This document shows, piece by piece, positions 9,127 to 17,590 of a stretch of DNA of 64,000 nt. The DNA comes from Microbacterium sp. SSM24 (GTDB lineage: Bacteria; Actinomycetota; Actinomycetes; Actinomycetales; Microbacteriaceae): NCBI RefSeq assembly GCF_025989145.1, contig NZ_JAPDNQ010000001.1:2108001-2172000 (forward strand), given 5' to 3'. The notes beneath the pieces were generated by a model. That model searched no databases. It was given only the letters and a program-made list of their open reading frames with translations, and was not told the DNA's origin. Position 1 is the first letter of the stretch; each line of letters begins with the position of its first letter. The translations under genes and the position numbers were made by a program.

Positions 9127-9217
9127 TAGACTAGAGCGGTTGCGCCCATGGCGTGACGAAACCCCACCACATCCAGGGTCCGCCTGGCTCGTGGAAGCGC
9201 GCCCGCGAGGGCGCTCG
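9127..9217 (+). promoter_or_regulatory. rplKA promoter and leader
   Basis: TAGACT (9127-9132) is a good actinobacterial -10 box about 100 nt before the rplK start; no convincing -35 is seen. The leader holds a GC hairpin around 9197-9218 (AGCGC-GCCC, loop GCGA, GGGC-GCT) just before the ribosome-binding site. In bacteria the L11 operon mRNA leader is often the target of L1 autoregulation; whether this hairpin mimics the 23S L1 site was not established. Confidence 0.45.
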
Positions 9218-9232
9218 AAACGAAGGAACACA

Positions 9233-9664
9233 ATGGCACCGAAGAAGAAGGTGACCGGCCTGATCAAGCTTCAGATCAACGCCGGTGCAGCCAACCCGGC
9301 GCCGCCGATCGGGCCCGCGCTCGGTCAGCATGGCGTCAACATCATGGAGTTCTGCAAGGCGTACAACGCCGCGACCGAGTCGCAGCGCGGCAACGTCATC
9401 CCCGTCGAGATCACCGTCTACGAGGACCGCAGCTTCACGTTCGTTCTGAAGACCCCGCCGGCCGCTGAGCTCATCAAGAAGGCCGCCGGTCTGCAGAAGG
9501 GCTCGTCGACTCCGCACACGACCAAGGTGGGCAAGCTCACCAAGGAGCAGGTGCGTCAGATCGCAGAGACGAAGCAGCCCGACCTGAACGCGAACGACAT
9601 CGAGGCCGCCTCGAAGATCATCGCCGGCACCGCCCGTTCCATGGGCATCACGGTCGAGGACTGA
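9233..9664 (+). CDS. rplK: 50S ribosomal protein L11
   Basis: A 143-residue protein, the standard length. It opens [20 protein letters not shown], followed by the N-terminal-domain signature [20 protein letters not shown]. The C-terminal 23S-binding domain ends with the usual [13 protein letters not shown]. It forms the L11 stalk base of the GTPase centre. The ATG at 9233 is chosen by length and by CGAAGGA upstream. rplA follows after 14 bp. Confidence 0.97.
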   Translation: MAPKKKVTGLIKLQINAGAANPAPPIGPALGQHGVNIMEFCKAYNAATESQRGNVIPVEITVYEDRSFTFVLKTPPAAELIKKAAGLQKGSSTPHTTKVGKLTKEQVRQIAETKQPDLNANDIEAASKIIAGTARSMGITVED

Positions 9665-9678
9665 GGGGGATAGGAAAC

Positions 9679-10368
9679 ATGGGTACCAAGTCCAAGGCCT
9701 TCCAGGCCGCTGCCGCCAAGATCGAGGCGGACAAGTTCTACACGCCGACCGAAGCCGTCGCGCTCGCGAAGCAGACCGGCTCGGCCAAGTTCGACTCGAC
9801 CGTCGAGGTCGCGCTGAAGCTCGCCGTCGACCCGCGCAAGGCGGACCAGATGGTGCGCGGCACCGTCATCCTCCCGCACGGCACCGGCAAGACCGCCCGC
9901 GTCATCGTGTTCGCGACGGGTCCGGCCGCCGAGGCCGCGATCGCCGCGGGTGCGGATGAGGTCGGCGGCGCCGAGCTCATCGAGAAGGTCGCCGCAGGCT
10001 GGACCGCGTTCGACGCGGCCGTCTCGACGCCCGAGCTCATGGGTCAGGTCGGTCGTCTGGGTAAGGTGCTGGGTCCTCGTGGCCTCATGCCCAACCCCAA
10101 GACCGGCACCGTGACCCCCAACACGGCCAAGGCCGTGGAGGAGATCAAGGGCGGCAAGATCGAGTTCCGCGTCGACAAGCACGCCAACGTGCACTTCGTC
10201 GTCGGCAAGGCGTCGTTCTCCGCTGAGCAGCTCGACGAGAACCTCGCCGCAGCGCTCGAGGAGATCATCCGCCTCAAGCCCTCCAGCTCGAAGGGCCGTT
10301 ACATCCAGAAGGGCGCCGTGTCGACCACGTTCGGCCCCGGCATCCCGCTGGACGTCAACTCCCTCTGA
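9679..10368 (+). CDS. rplA: 50S ribosomal protein L1
   Basis: A 229-residue L1 stalk protein of normal length. The family signature is [22 protein letters not shown] at about residues 120-141, with [21 protein letters not shown] after it. GGGGGATAGG precedes the ATG. It is the last gene of rplK-rplA and is followed by a strong hairpin. In many bacteria L1 also represses its own operon. Confidence 0.97.
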   Translation: MGTKSKAFQAAAAKIEADKFYTPTEAVALAKQTGSAKFDSTVEVALKLAVDPRKADQMVRGTVILPHGTGKTARVIVFATGPAAEAAIAAGADEVGGAELIEKVAAGWTAFDAAVSTPELMGQVGRLGKVLGPRGLMPNPKTGTVTPNTAKAVEEIKGGKIEFRVDKHANVHFVVGKASFSAEQLDENLAAALEEIIRLKPSSSKGRYIQKGAVSTTFGPGIPLDVNSL

Positions 10369-10386
10369 TCCGCGGATCAGGAACGC

Positions 10387-10416
10387 ACGGGGCCTCACCT
10401 TCGGGTGGGGCCCCGT
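10387..10416 (+). terminator. Terminator after rplA
   Basis: A 13-bp stem with one G-T wobble (10387-10399 with 10404-10416) around a TTCG tetraloop, 18 bp after the rplA stop. The stable GNRA/UUCG-type loop and GC stem are typical of actinobacterial intrinsic terminators without a long U-tract. Confidence 0.85.
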
Positions 10417-10445
10417 CGTCGTTGCACGCGAGTAGCGTCGGACCC

Positions 10446-11507
10446 GTGAAGAACGCACTCGTGCAGCTGCTCGGCATCGACCGGCCCATCGTGCTGGGGC
10501 CGTTCGGGGGACTCTCCTCGATCGAGCTCACGGCGGCGGTGAGCGAGTTCGGCGGTCTCGGTTCGTACGGGCTCTACGGGTACACGCCCGAGCGCATCCA
10601 CGACACGGTCGCGGCTCTGCGCGCTGCCACCGCCCGCCCCTTCGCCGTGAACCTGTGGCTGCCCGTCGGCGACGAAGTCGTCCCCGCCGACGTCGACCTC
10701 GGCCCGTCGCTCGCCGCGATGGCGCCGCTCTACGCCGCGGCGGGCGTCGAGGCGCCGGCGTCGCCGGAACTCTTCCTTCCCGACGTGGAGGCACAGCTCG
10801 AGGCGGTCCTCGATGCGGCGCCCGCCGTGCTCAGCGTGGTGTTCGGTGTGCCGAGTGCCGAGGTGGTCGAGCGGGCGCGGGGTCGTGGCATCCGCATCGT
10901 CGGCACGGCGACCAGCGTCGCTGAGGCGCGCGCGCTCGCCGAGGGAGGGGTGGATGCCGTCGTGGCGACGGGCTTCGAGGCGGGGGGCCATCGCGTGTCG
11001 TTCCTGCGCAGGGCCGAGGACTCGCTCGTCGGAAACCTCGCTCTGGTGCCGCAGGTCGTGGATGCCGTCGACGTGCCCGTGATCGCCGCCGGCGGCATCG
11101 CCGATCGGCGCGGCGTCGCCGCCGCGTTCGCGCTCGGCGCCTCCGGCGTGCAGGTCGGCACGGCGTTCCTGCGCACGACGGAATCGGCGGCAACGGCCGG
11201 GCACCGCGCCGCGATCGCGGCGGCCGGCGAGACCGACACCGTGCTCACCCGCGCCATGAGCGGGCGGCTGGCCCGCGGCATCCCGAACCGCGCCATGCGG
11301 GCGCTCGAGACCGCCGGGATCATCGCCCCGTTCCCGGCGCAGAACTGGGCGACGGGGGTGTTCCGCGCGGCGGCGACCGCGCGCGGAGACGCCGACCTCG
11401 TCTCACTGTGGGCGGGCCAGGCGGCGGGGCTCTCCACCAGGGAACGTGCTGCCGACGTGTTCGCCGAGCTGGCCGCGGGAGTGCCGCAGGAGGGCAACGA
11501 TACGTAA
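10446..11507 (+). CDS. Nitronate monooxygenase / 2-nitropropane dioxygenase family protein
   Basis: A 353-residue FMN-dependent TIM-barrel protein. Recognisable pieces are RPIVLGPFGGLSSIEL at the start, VVFGVPSAEVVERARGRGI, GVDAVVATGFEAGGHR (phosphate/FMN loop) and VPVIAAGGIADRRGVAAAFALGASGVQVGTAFL near the C-terminal half. The family oxidises propionate-3-nitronate or related nitronates; some members are enoyl reductases. The GTG start is supported by TAGCGT (10433-10438) 7 nt before it, indicating a leaderless transcript. It stands alone between the rplA terminator and the ABC importer. Confidence 0.8.
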   Translation: MKNALVQLLGIDRPIVLGPFGGLSSIELTAAVSEFGGLGSYGLYGYTPERIHDTVAALRAATARPFAVNLWLPVGDEVVPADVDLGPSLAAMAPLYAAAGVEAPASPELFLPDVEAQLEAVLDAAPAVLSVVFGVPSAEVVERARGRGIRIVGTATSVAEARALAEGGVDAVVATGFEAGGHRVSFLRRAEDSLVGNLALVPQVVDAVDVPVIAAGGIADRRGVAAAFALGASGVQVGTAFLRTTESAATAGHRAAIAAAGETDTVLTRAMSGRLARGIPNRAMRALETAGIIAPFPAQNWATGVFRAAATARGDADLVSLWAGQAAGLSTRERAADVFAELAAGVPQEGNDT

Positions 11508-11510
11508 CGC

Positions 11511-11528
11511 GATGGAATGGAATCCATC
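11511..11528. promoter_or_regulatory. Palindrome upstream of the amino-acid ABC importer
   Basis: GATGGA-N6-TCCATC (arms 11511-11516 and 11523-11528) lies 82 bp before the binding-protein start, just after the previous stop. It has the size of a repressor half-site pair and could be an operator for the importer. No regulator gene is adjacent. Confidence 0.35.
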
Positions 11529-11609
11529 ACGGCATGTTCTACTTAAGAGGCCCTGGACGCACGACGTCCTTCTGAGGGCATCTCCCAACACCCCCACAGG
11601 AACATCGCT

Positions 11610-12416
11610 ATGTCACGCCGCAGTATCACCGCCATCGTCCTCGCCGCCACCGCCGCGCTCGCCCTCTCGGCCTGCAGCTCCGCGTCGCCCGAGCCCGCCG
11701 ACTCCGCTGCCGCGGGCAGCGACTACGGGCTCGTCACCGAGGGAACCCTGACGGTCGCGACCGAGGGCACCTACCGCCCGTTCAGCTACCACGACGAGAG
11801 CGGCGAGCTGGTCGGCTTCGACGTCGAGATCGCCGAGGCCGTCGCCGACAAGCTCGGGCTCGAGGTCGTCTTCCAGGAGACGCAGTGGGACGCGATCTTC
11901 GCGGGCCTGGATGCCGGTCGCTTCGACGTCATCGGCAACCAGGTCTCGATCAACCCCGAGCGCGAGGAGAAGTACCTCTTCAGCGAGCCGTACACCGTGT
12001 CTCCCGGTGTGATCGTCGTGAAGGAGGACGACGACTCGATCTCGAGCTTCGACGACCTCGCCGGCAAGACGACCGCGCAGTCGCTGAGCAGCAACTGGTA
12101 CGAGCTGGCCGAGTCCAGCGGGGCCACCGTCGAGTCGGTCGAGGGCTGGGCGCAGGCCGTCGCGCTCCTCGAGCAGGGCCGCGTGGACGCCACCGTCAAC
12201 GACAGCCTCACCTTCCTGGACTACGAGAAGACGAATGGCCCGACCGGCCTGAAGATCGCGGCCGAGACGGACGACCCGGGCCTGAGCGCTTTCGCGTTCA
12301 CCCAGGACAAGGACGCTCTCGTCGAGGCGATCGACGCCGCGCTCGCCGAGCTCCGCGAAGAGGGCATGCTCGCAGAGATCAGCGAGAAGTACTTCGGCGC
12401 CGACGTCACCCAGTAG
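11610..12416 (+). CDS. Amino acid ABC transporter substrate-binding lipoprotein
   Basis: A 268-residue periplasmic-binding-type lipoprotein. The signal peptide MSRRSITAIVLAATAALALSAC has lipobox LSAC with the lipidated cysteine at residue 22. The mature part is a family-3 solute-binding fold: GTLTVATEGTYRPFSYHDE, LVGFDVEIAEAVADKLGLEV, TQWDAIFAGLDAGRFDVIGN and a C-terminal LREEGMLAEISEKYFGAD. These match polar amino-acid or cystine-binding proteins. The permease and ATPase follow. A hairpin between it and the permease may make the binding protein more abundant than the membrane parts. Confidence 0.9.
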   Translation: MSRRSITAIVLAATAALALSACSSASPEPADSAAAGSDYGLVTEGTLTVATEGTYRPFSYHDESGELVGFDVEIAEAVADKLGLEVVFQETQWDAIFAGLDAGRFDVIGNQVSINPEREEKYLFSEPYTVSPGVIVVKEDDDSISSFDDLAGKTTAQSLSSNWYELAESSGATVESVEGWAQAVALLEQGRVDATVNDSLTFLDYEKTNGPTGLKIAAETDDPGLSAFAFTQDKDALVEAIDAALAELREEGMLAEISEKYFGADVTQ

Positions 12417-12421
12417 AACTC

Positions 12422-12458
12422 AGACCGCCGCTCGCCTACCGTAGGCGGGCGGCGGTCT
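12422..12458 (+). terminator. Intra-operon hairpin after the binding-protein gene
   Basis: Arms 12422-12439 and 12441-12458 are complementary over 18 positions with one G-T mismatch. In practice the innermost bases would open to form the loop. It starts 6 bp after the stop of the binding-protein gene and 27 bp before the permease start. Such stem-loops commonly stabilise the upstream message or partly terminate it. Confidence 0.7.
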
Positions 12459-12484
12459 CGTCTGCCCGGAAGGGAGGAACGCCG

Positions 12485-13153
12485 ATGGACGGCAGTACCT
12501 GGCAGTTGCTGGTGGACTCGTTCTGGCCCCTGCTGCTGGCCGCGATCACCGGCACCATCCCGCTCGCACTCGCGTCGTTCGCGCTCGGACTCGTGATCGC
12601 GATCGGTGTCGCGCTGCTGCGGCTGTCGGGCAATCCCGTGCTGTCGGGGATCGCCCGGTTCTACGTCTCGGTGATCCGCGGCACACCGCTGCTCGTGCAG
12701 CTTTTCGTGATCTTCTTCGGCCTCGGCTCGGTCGGCATCGTGATCGACCCGTGGCCGGCGGCCATCGTCGCCCTGTCGCTGAACGTCGGCGGCTACGCGG
12801 CCGAGATCGTGCGGGCGGCGATCCTGTCGGTGCCGAAGGGGCAGTGGGAAGCCGGGCACACGGTCGGCTTCTCGCGATCCAAGACGCTCACCCGCATCGT
12901 GCTGCCCCAGGCCGCCCGGGTCTCCGTGCCGCCGCTGTCGAACACCTTCATCTCGCTGGTGAAGGACACCTCGCTCGCATCGACGATCCTCGTGACCGAG
13001 CTCTTCCGCAAGGCGATGCAGATCGCGGCGTTCACGTACGAGTTCATGGCCATCTACCTCGAGGCCGCCCTCATCTACTGGCTGATCTGCCTCATCCTGT
13101 CGTCGGGGCAGAGCGCCATCGAACGGAGGCTCGACCGCTATGTCGCCCACTGA
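12485..13153 (+). CDS. Amino acid ABC transporter permease
   Basis: A 222-residue membrane subunit of the HisMQ family with about five helices. It has the EAA-type cytoplasmic loop YAAEIVRAAILSVPKGQWEAGHTVGFSRSKTLTRIVLPQA, which docks the ATPase, and the conserved FYVSVIRGTPLLVQLFVIFFGL segment. The ATG at 12485 follows GGGAGGAAC. It overlaps the ATPase gene by 14 bp. Only one permease is present, so it probably works as a homodimer. Confidence 0.92.
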   Translation: MDGSTWQLLVDSFWPLLLAAITGTIPLALASFALGLVIAIGVALLRLSGNPVLSGIARFYVSVIRGTPLLVQLFVIFFGLGSVGIVIDPWPAAIVALSLNVGGYAAEIVRAAILSVPKGQWEAGHTVGFSRSKTLTRIVLPQAARVSVPPLSNTFISLVKDTSLASTILVTELFRKAMQIAAFTYEFMAIYLEAALIYWLICLILSSGQSAIERRLDRYVAH

Positions 13154-13955
13154 TCCCACCGGCGACGCGCTCGCGCCGCCGGCGCCGGCCGATGACGCCG
13201 CGCTGCTCACCGTCTCGGGTCTGACGAAGAGCTTCGGCGCGAACCGCGTCCTCGACGGCGTCGACCTGGAGGTGCGCCGCGGTGAGGTCGTCGTGCTGAT
13301 CGGGCCGAGCGGCTCGGGCAAGACGACGGTGCTGCGCTCGCTCAACGGTCTCGAGACGCCCGAGTCCGGCGTGGTCGCGTTCTCGGACGGGCCGCGCGTC
13401 GACTTCTCGGCACCGCTCTCCAAGTCGGACCGGATCGCCCTGCGCGACCGCTCGGCGATGGTGTTCCAGCATCACAATCTCTTCCCGCACCGCACCGTGC
13501 TGCAGAACGTGACCGAGGGGCCGATCCACGCGCACGGGGTGCCCAAGGATGAGGCCGTCGAGCGCGCAGAGGCGCTGCTCGAGCGCGTGGGCCTGAGTGA
13601 GAAGCGCGACGCGTATCCGTTCGAGCTCTCGGGCGGCCAGCAGCAGCGCGTCGGGATCGTGCGCGCGCTCGCGCTCCAGCCGTCGCTGCTCCTCTTCGAC
13701 GAGCCGACGAGCGCGCTCGACTCCGAGCTGGTGGGCGAGGTGCTCCTCGTGCTCAAGGAGCTCGCCGACGAGGGCTGGACGATGCTCATCGTCACGCACG
13801 AGCTCGCCTTCGCCCGGCAGGTCGCCGACGAGGTGCTCTTCTTCGACCAGGGCGTCATCGTCGAGCGCGGCGCGCCGAAGGAGCTCTTCACGAACCCCAG
13901 GAACGACCGCACCCGCCGCTTCGTCGACCGCCTCCTCCGCCCGTTCGAGGGCTGA
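13140..13955 (+). CDS. Amino acid ABC transporter ATP-binding protein
   Basis: A 271-residue ATPase of the polar amino-acid uptake family. Walker A is GPSGSGKTT (about residue 58), the Q-loop MVFQHHNLFPHRTV, the signature LSGGQQQR, Walker B LLLFDEPTSALD and the switch histidine THE. The N-terminal 20 residues are proline- and alanine-rich and unusual. It energises the preceding binding protein and permease. It is followed by a long inverted repeat and the convergent acylphosphatase gene. Confidence 0.93.
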   Translation: MSPTDPTGDALAPPAPADDAALLTVSGLTKSFGANRVLDGVDLEVRRGEVVVLIGPSGSGKTTVLRSLNGLETPESGVVAFSDGPRVDFSAPLSKSDRIALRDRSAMVFQHHNLFPHRTVLQNVTEGPIHAHGVPKDEAVERAEALLERVGLSEKRDAYPFELSGGQQQRVGIVRALALQPSLLLFDEPTSALDSELVGEVLLVLKELADEGWTMLIVTHELAFARQVADEVLFFDQGVIVERGAPKELFTNPRNDRTRRFVDRLLRPFEG

Positions 13956-13984
13956 TCAGGACGGGCGGCTGACGCTCGGCCGAC

Positions 13985-14055
13985 GCTCGCGCGGCCGTTT
14001 CCTGCGTCCGCTGTCGGCCGATGCGGCCGCGGATGCAGGAAACGGCCGCGCGAGC
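13985..14055. repeat. 26-bp inverted repeat between convergent genes
   Basis: Arms 13985-14010 and 14030-14055 are reverse complements with one mismatch in 26; the loop is 19 nt. It fills most of the 123-bp gap between the ABC ATPase and the convergent acylphosphatase. Its GCGGCCGTTTCCTGC arm recurs at 9015-9032 and resembles an arm of the inverted repeat at 62066-62130. It could serve as a bidirectional terminator or belong to a dispersed palindromic family. Confidence 0.75.
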
Positions 14056-14078
14056 AGCGCCGCGTCCACGCGCCGCGG

Positions 14079-14363
14079 TCAGGCCGAGGCGATGACGTCG
14101 AACCCGGTCTCGCCGGTGGGCGCGGCATCCGTCACCGTCGCGGCGGTGACCCTCGAGCCGGGCGGGCCGCCGGCCATCCACGCGAGCACCTCGTCGACCT
14201 GCGCCTCGGTGCCCTCGACCTCTGCCTCGACGGTCCCGTCGCGTCGGTTGCGCACCCAGCCGGCCGCGCCGGCCTCGCGCGCGACCATGCGCAGCGTGTA
14301 GCGGTAGCCGACCCCCTGCACCTCGCCGCTCACGAGGACGTGCACGCGTCTCATGCCCTCCAT
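14079..14363 (-). CDS. acyP: Acylphosphatase
   Basis: A 94-residue protein that hydrolyses the carboxyl-phosphate bond of acylphosphates. The signature VHVLVSGEVQGVGYRYTLR carries the substrate-binding arginine after GVGY, and GWVRNRRDGTVEAEVEG carries the catalytic asparagine. An internal ATG at codon 4 (14354) would give the more usual 91-residue length. It is convergent to the ABC ATPase and divergent from the DUF1801-like gene. Confidence 0.92.
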   Translation of the reverse strand: MEGMRRVHVLVSGEVQGVGYRYTLRMVAREAGAAGWVRNRRDGTVEAEVEGTEAQVDEVLAWMAGGPPGSRVTAATVTDAAPTGETGFDVIASA

Positions 14364-14413
14364 CGTGCCCTGTGCGGGTGTCGCGCGGGCCCGTCCGATG
14401 TCAGGATGCCTTC

Positions 14414-14767
14414 ATGGGCACCGTCGACGATCTCCTCGCAGGCCTCGATCCCGCCGACCGCGGTCCCGTCGAGCGCATCTACGCCGTCGCGCGCGAGGTC
14501 GTCCCGGAGGCCGAGCAGGGACTGGGCTACGGGATGCCCGCGCTCGTCTACCGCGGAAAGCCGCTGATCTCGGTGATGCGGGCGAAGAAGCACATCGGCG
14601 TGTATCCGTTCAGCCCCGATGCCGTGAGCGCCGTCGCGGACTCGCTGGCCGACTACCCGGGGATCGGGCTCGACAAGGGGACGATCCGGTTCCAGCCGGA
14701 GCATCCGCTGCCCGACGATGCCGTGCGGGCCCTCGTGCTCGCGCGCAGGGCGCAGATCGACGGCTGA
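14414..14767 (+). CDS. DUF1801 / YdhG-like small protein
   Basis: A 117-residue protein with the order seen in DUF1801 proteins: an N-terminal helix (DRGPVERIYAVAREVVPEAEQGLGYGMPALVYRGKPLISVM), then AKKHIGVYPFSPDAV and a C-terminal KGTIRFQPEHPLPDDAVRALVLARRAQID. Related proteins (Bacillus frataxin-like Fra/YdhG) have been linked to iron handling, but many family members have no known role. The ATG at 14414 is favoured because the upstream extension has no family similarity that I recognise. It is convergent to the lysE-type gene, 2 bp between stops. Confidence 0.75.
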   Translation: MGTVDDLLAGLDPADRGPVERIYAVAREVVPEAEQGLGYGMPALVYRGKPLISVMRAKKHIGVYPFSPDAVSAVADSLADYPGIGLDKGTIRFQPEHPLPDDAVRALVLARRAQIDG

Positions 14768-14769
14768 GG

Positions 14770-15435
14770 TCAGTGGGGGAGCACCAGGCTCACCCCGAGG
14801 GCGATCATGACCACGGCGATGACGGCGTCGAGGATCCGCCACGCCCGCGGCGTCGAGAGCCAGCGGCCGAGGTAGCGCGCGCCGAACGCGAGCCCGAAGA
14901 ACCAGATCACGCTCGCGGCCATCGCGCCGGCGGCGAAGAGCCAGCGCTCGTCGCCGTGCGTGTTGGCGACGGTGCCGAGCAGGAAGACCGTGTCGAGGTA
15001 GACGTGCGGGTTCAGCCAGGTGAGGGCGAGGCACGTGAGCACCACCGGCAGCAGGCGCGAGCGGGTCGCCGTGGCGCTCCCTGTCGACCCCGAAACGCCC
15101 GAGGGCAGTCCTTCCCCCGGCGCGCCCTCGTCGACCGCCAGCGCCCTATCGGACGGCCGCCATGCGCGTCGCGCGGCGAGCACGCCGTACGTCACGAGGA
15201 ATGCCGCACCCGCCCACCGCACCGCGTCGACGAGCCACGGCACCGCCTGCAGCACGAACCCGACGCCGGACACGCCCAGGGCGATGAGAAGGGCATCGGA
15301 TGCCGCGCAGATCGCCGCGACCACGAAGACGTGTTCGCGTCGCAGTCCCTGGCGCAGCACGAACAGGTTCTGGGCGCCGATCGCGATGATGAGCGAGAAG
15401 CCGAGGCCGAGACCGGCGAGGACAGGGGTGAGCAC
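14770..15435 (-). CDS. lysE: LysE/ArgO-family basic amino acid exporter
   Basis: A 221-residue inner-membrane exporter with about six helices. Family hallmarks are GLGLGFSLIIAIGAQNLFVLRQGLRREHVF at the N-terminus and LALTWLNPHVYLDTVFLLG in the middle. The cytoplasmic loop (about residues 95-130) is long and Ser/Gly-rich. It exports lysine or arginine. It is divergent from a LysG/ArgP-type regulator, the same pairing as lysEG of Corynebacterium glutamicum. The GTG start has TAGCGT (complement of 15442-15447) 6 nt before it, so the message is probably leaderless. Confidence 0.88.
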   Translation of the reverse strand: MLTPVLAGLGLGFSLIIAIGAQNLFVLRQGLRREHVFVVAAICAASDALLIALGVSGVGFVLQAVPWLVDAVRWAGAAFLVTYGVLAARRAWRPSDRALAVDEGAPGEGLPSGVSGSTGSATATRSRLLPVVLTCLALTWLNPHVYLDTVFLLGTVANTHGDERWLFAAGAMAASVIWFFGLAFGARYLGRWLSTPRAWRILDAVIAVVMIALGVSLVLPH

Positions 15436-15506
15436 TCTTCGACGCTAGGTTCTGTCGCTGCTTCAGTCCAGCTCATGATTCTTCATGTGCATTAGCCTGG
15501 CTTACT

Positions 15507-16397
15507 ATGAGGATCCCGTTCGAACTCGCCGAGACGGTCGCCGCGGTCGTGGACGAGGGAACCCTCGACGCCGCTGCACGCCGGCTCCGCATCACGCCGT
15601 CCGCGGTGAGCCAGCGCATCAAGGTCCTCGAGGAGCAGCTCGGCCGGGTGGTGCTCGTGCGCTCCAAGCCGGCTCGAGCCACCGAGGCGGGGGTCGCGAT
15701 CGTGCGGCTCGCGCGGCAGGCGGCGCTCCTCGAGCACGACACGGTGGCTGCGCTCGGCGCGGACGCCGACGAGGGCGCGCGCACGACCGTGCCGCTCGCG
15801 GTCAACGCCGACTCGCTGGGCACGTGGTTCCTCGCACCGCTCGCGCGGCTCTCGCAGCGGCATCCGGTGGTCTTCGACCTGCATCGCGACGACCAGGACT
15901 TCACCGCCGGCCTTCTCGAGTCGGGGACCGTCATGGGCGCGGTGACCTCGCGGGCGACGCCGGTGGCCGGATGCCGGGTGAGCACCCTCGGCGCGATGCG
16001 CTACGAAGCCGTCGCGACGCCGGAGTTCGCGGCGCGCTGGGTTCCGGACGGCGCCACCCCCGATGCGCTCAGCGCTGCGCCGGTGGTCGACTTCGACCGG
16101 CGCGACGACCTGCAGAACGAGTGGCTCCAGGCGATGGGGGTCATGGGCCGCCCGCCGCGCCACTTCGTGCCGGCATCGAACGACTTCGCGACCGCGGTGC
16201 GCCTCGGCCTCGGCTGGGCGCTGCTGCCGACGTTCCAGTCGGAGGATCCGCTCGCCCGCGGCGAGCTCGTGCGGCTCGGCGGTCCGCCGGTCGACGTTCC
16301 CCTGCACTGGCAGCAGTGGAACCTGCGCTCTCCGCTGCTCGATGCCATCGCCGACGAGATCGTCGCCGAGGGCCGCCGCGTGCTGTCCCCGACCTGA
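15507..16397 (+). CDS. lysG: LysR-family regulator of the LysG/ArgP type
   Basis: A 296-residue LysR-type regulator with an N-terminal winged helix (FELAETVAAVVDEGTLDAAARRLRITPSAVSQRIKVLEEQLG) and a C-terminal effector domain. The ArgP/LysG subfamily is indicated by TPSAVSQRIKVLEEQLGRVVLVR and by its divergent lysE partner. It would activate lysE when basic amino acids accumulate. The 71-bp gap between the two starts holds TAGCCT (15493-15498) 8 nt before this ATG and must also hold the regulator's binding site. Confidence 0.87.
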   Translation: MRIPFELAETVAAVVDEGTLDAAARRLRITPSAVSQRIKVLEEQLGRVVLVRSKPARATEAGVAIVRLARQAALLEHDTVAALGADADEGARTTVPLAVNADSLGTWFLAPLARLSQRHPVVFDLHRDDQDFTAGLLESGTVMGAVTSRATPVAGCRVSTLGAMRYEAVATPEFAARWVPDGATPDALSAAPVVDFDRRDDLQNEWLQAMGVMGRPPRHFVPASNDFATAVRLGLGWALLPTFQSEDPLARGELVRLGGPPVDVPLHWQQWNLRSPLLDAIADEIVAEGRRVLSPT

Positions 16398-16444
16398 CTC
16401 TCGCCGAGTGTGCGCACCCGCGAGCCGCCGAGCCGCGAGCCGGG

Positions 16445-17476
16445 TCAGTCGTCGCTCACGCGGAGCACGAGCTTGCCGCGCGTGTGGCCCTCCTCGAGGT
16501 GGCGGTGGGCCGCGGCGGCGTCCGCGAGGTCGAAGACGCGGTCGACGTAGACCTGCACCGCGCCGGAGTCCAGGAGGCGCCCGATCGTGGCCAGTGCGCT
16601 GCCGTCGGGGATCACCTTGTAGCTCGTCTTGCGCACGCCGGCGTCGTCGGCGGCCTCGGCGTAGCCCGGCCACGAGCCGGTCGGCACGATGATGTAGAGC
16701 CCGCCGGGACGGAGCACCCGCAGTGATCGGGTGCCGACGTCTCCGCCGACGTTGCCGACCAGGTCGATCACGACATCCACCTCGGCGATCACCTCGTCGA
16801 AGCGCGTGGTCGTGTAGTCGATCACGACCGCCGCGCCGAGCTCGCGCAGCCACGAGGCGTTGCGTCCGGATGCCGTCGCGGTGACGTGGGCGCCGAAGTA
16901 GGCCGCGAACTGCACCGCGAAGTGACCGACTCCACCGCTTCCGGCGTGGATGAGGATCCGCTGCCCCTCGTGCGCGTGCGCGGTCTCGACGACGAGCCCC
17001 CACGCCGTCAGTGCGGCCAGCGGCACGCCGGCGGCCTCGACGTGCGACAGCGACGCCGGTTTGCGCGCGACCGACAGCGTCGGCACGACGGCGTACTCGG
17101 CGTAGGTCCCGCCCGAGCGGGGGAACGCGGCCATGCCGAACACCGGCGTGCCCGCGGGGAAGGGGTGCGACTCGTACGGGCTCTTGACGACGATCCCGCT
17201 GAAGTCGAACCCGAGCGTCGATGGGTACCCGGGGATCTGCCCCGACACGCCCGCGCCCGACCGGGTCTTCGCGTCGATCGGGTTCACCCCGGCCGCCACG
17301 ACCCGCACGAGGAGCTCGCTGATCACCGGGGAGGGGACGGGGACGGATGCCGCGCGCAGCGCGTCCGCATCGCCGGGGCCGTCGAACACGACCGCCGCCA
17401 TCGCAGCGGGAGGATCCGCGACGGCGACGCGGTCGGCGTCGGAGGAGGGGGCTGATCGCAGCGGCCGGAATCTCAT
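16445..17476 (-). CDS. NADP-dependent quinone-oxidoreductase-like protein (MDR family)
   Basis: A 343-residue medium-chain dehydrogenase/reductase without zinc ligands, of the zeta-crystallin group. Motifs are VRVVAAGVNPIDAKTR, GFDFSGIVV, and the nucleotide-binding HAGSGGVGHFAVQFAAYFGAHVTATAS. The ATG at 17476 is chosen because GGAAGGAG sits about 7 nt upstream; the frame stays open further out without a site. A C-terminal VFDLADAAAAHRHLEEGHTRGKLVLRV is typical. The substrate is unknown. It lies upstream of, and on the same strand as, nothing else; marR ends 114 bp away. Confidence 0.85.
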   Translation of the reverse strand: MRFRPLRSAPSSDADRVAVADPPAAMAAVVFDGPGDADALRAASVPVPSPVISELLVRVVAAGVNPIDAKTRSGAGVSGQIPGYPSTLGFDFSGIVVKSPYESHPFPAGTPVFGMAAFPRSGGTYAEYAVVPTLSVARKPASLSHVEAAGVPLAALTAWGLVVETAHAHEGQRILIHAGSGGVGHFAVQFAAYFGAHVTATASGRNASWLRELGAAVVIDYTTTRFDEVIAEVDVVIDLVGNVGGDVGTRSLRVLRPGGLYIIVPTGSWPGYAEAADDAGVRKTSYKVIPDGSALATIGRLLDSGAVQVYVDRVFDLADAAAAHRHLEEGHTRGKLVLRVSDD

Positions 17477-17550
17477 CGGGCGCTCCTTCCGCGTGCACGT
17501 CGTCGTCGGCGGCATCCACCGCCTGAGGCCAGTCAATCGCGGATATGTCT

Positions 17551-17569
17551 CACCCGTGTTACGCGGGTG
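17551..17569 (-). terminator. Small hairpin after marR
   Basis: CACCCG (17551-17556) pairs with CGGGTG (17564-17569) across a 7-nt loop, about 20 bp beyond the marR stop on the minus strand. It is a modest stem and may end the MFS-marR operon; it also lies in the promoter region of the following oxidoreductase. Confidence 0.4.
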
Positions 17570-17590
17570 CTACCAGGTCGAGAAGCCCGG

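Noticed and set aside
11511..11528. T-box or other amino-acid riboswitch before the ABC importer
   Set aside because: The 100-bp leader is too short and lacks the T-box core or any known aptamer; only a small palindrome is visible.
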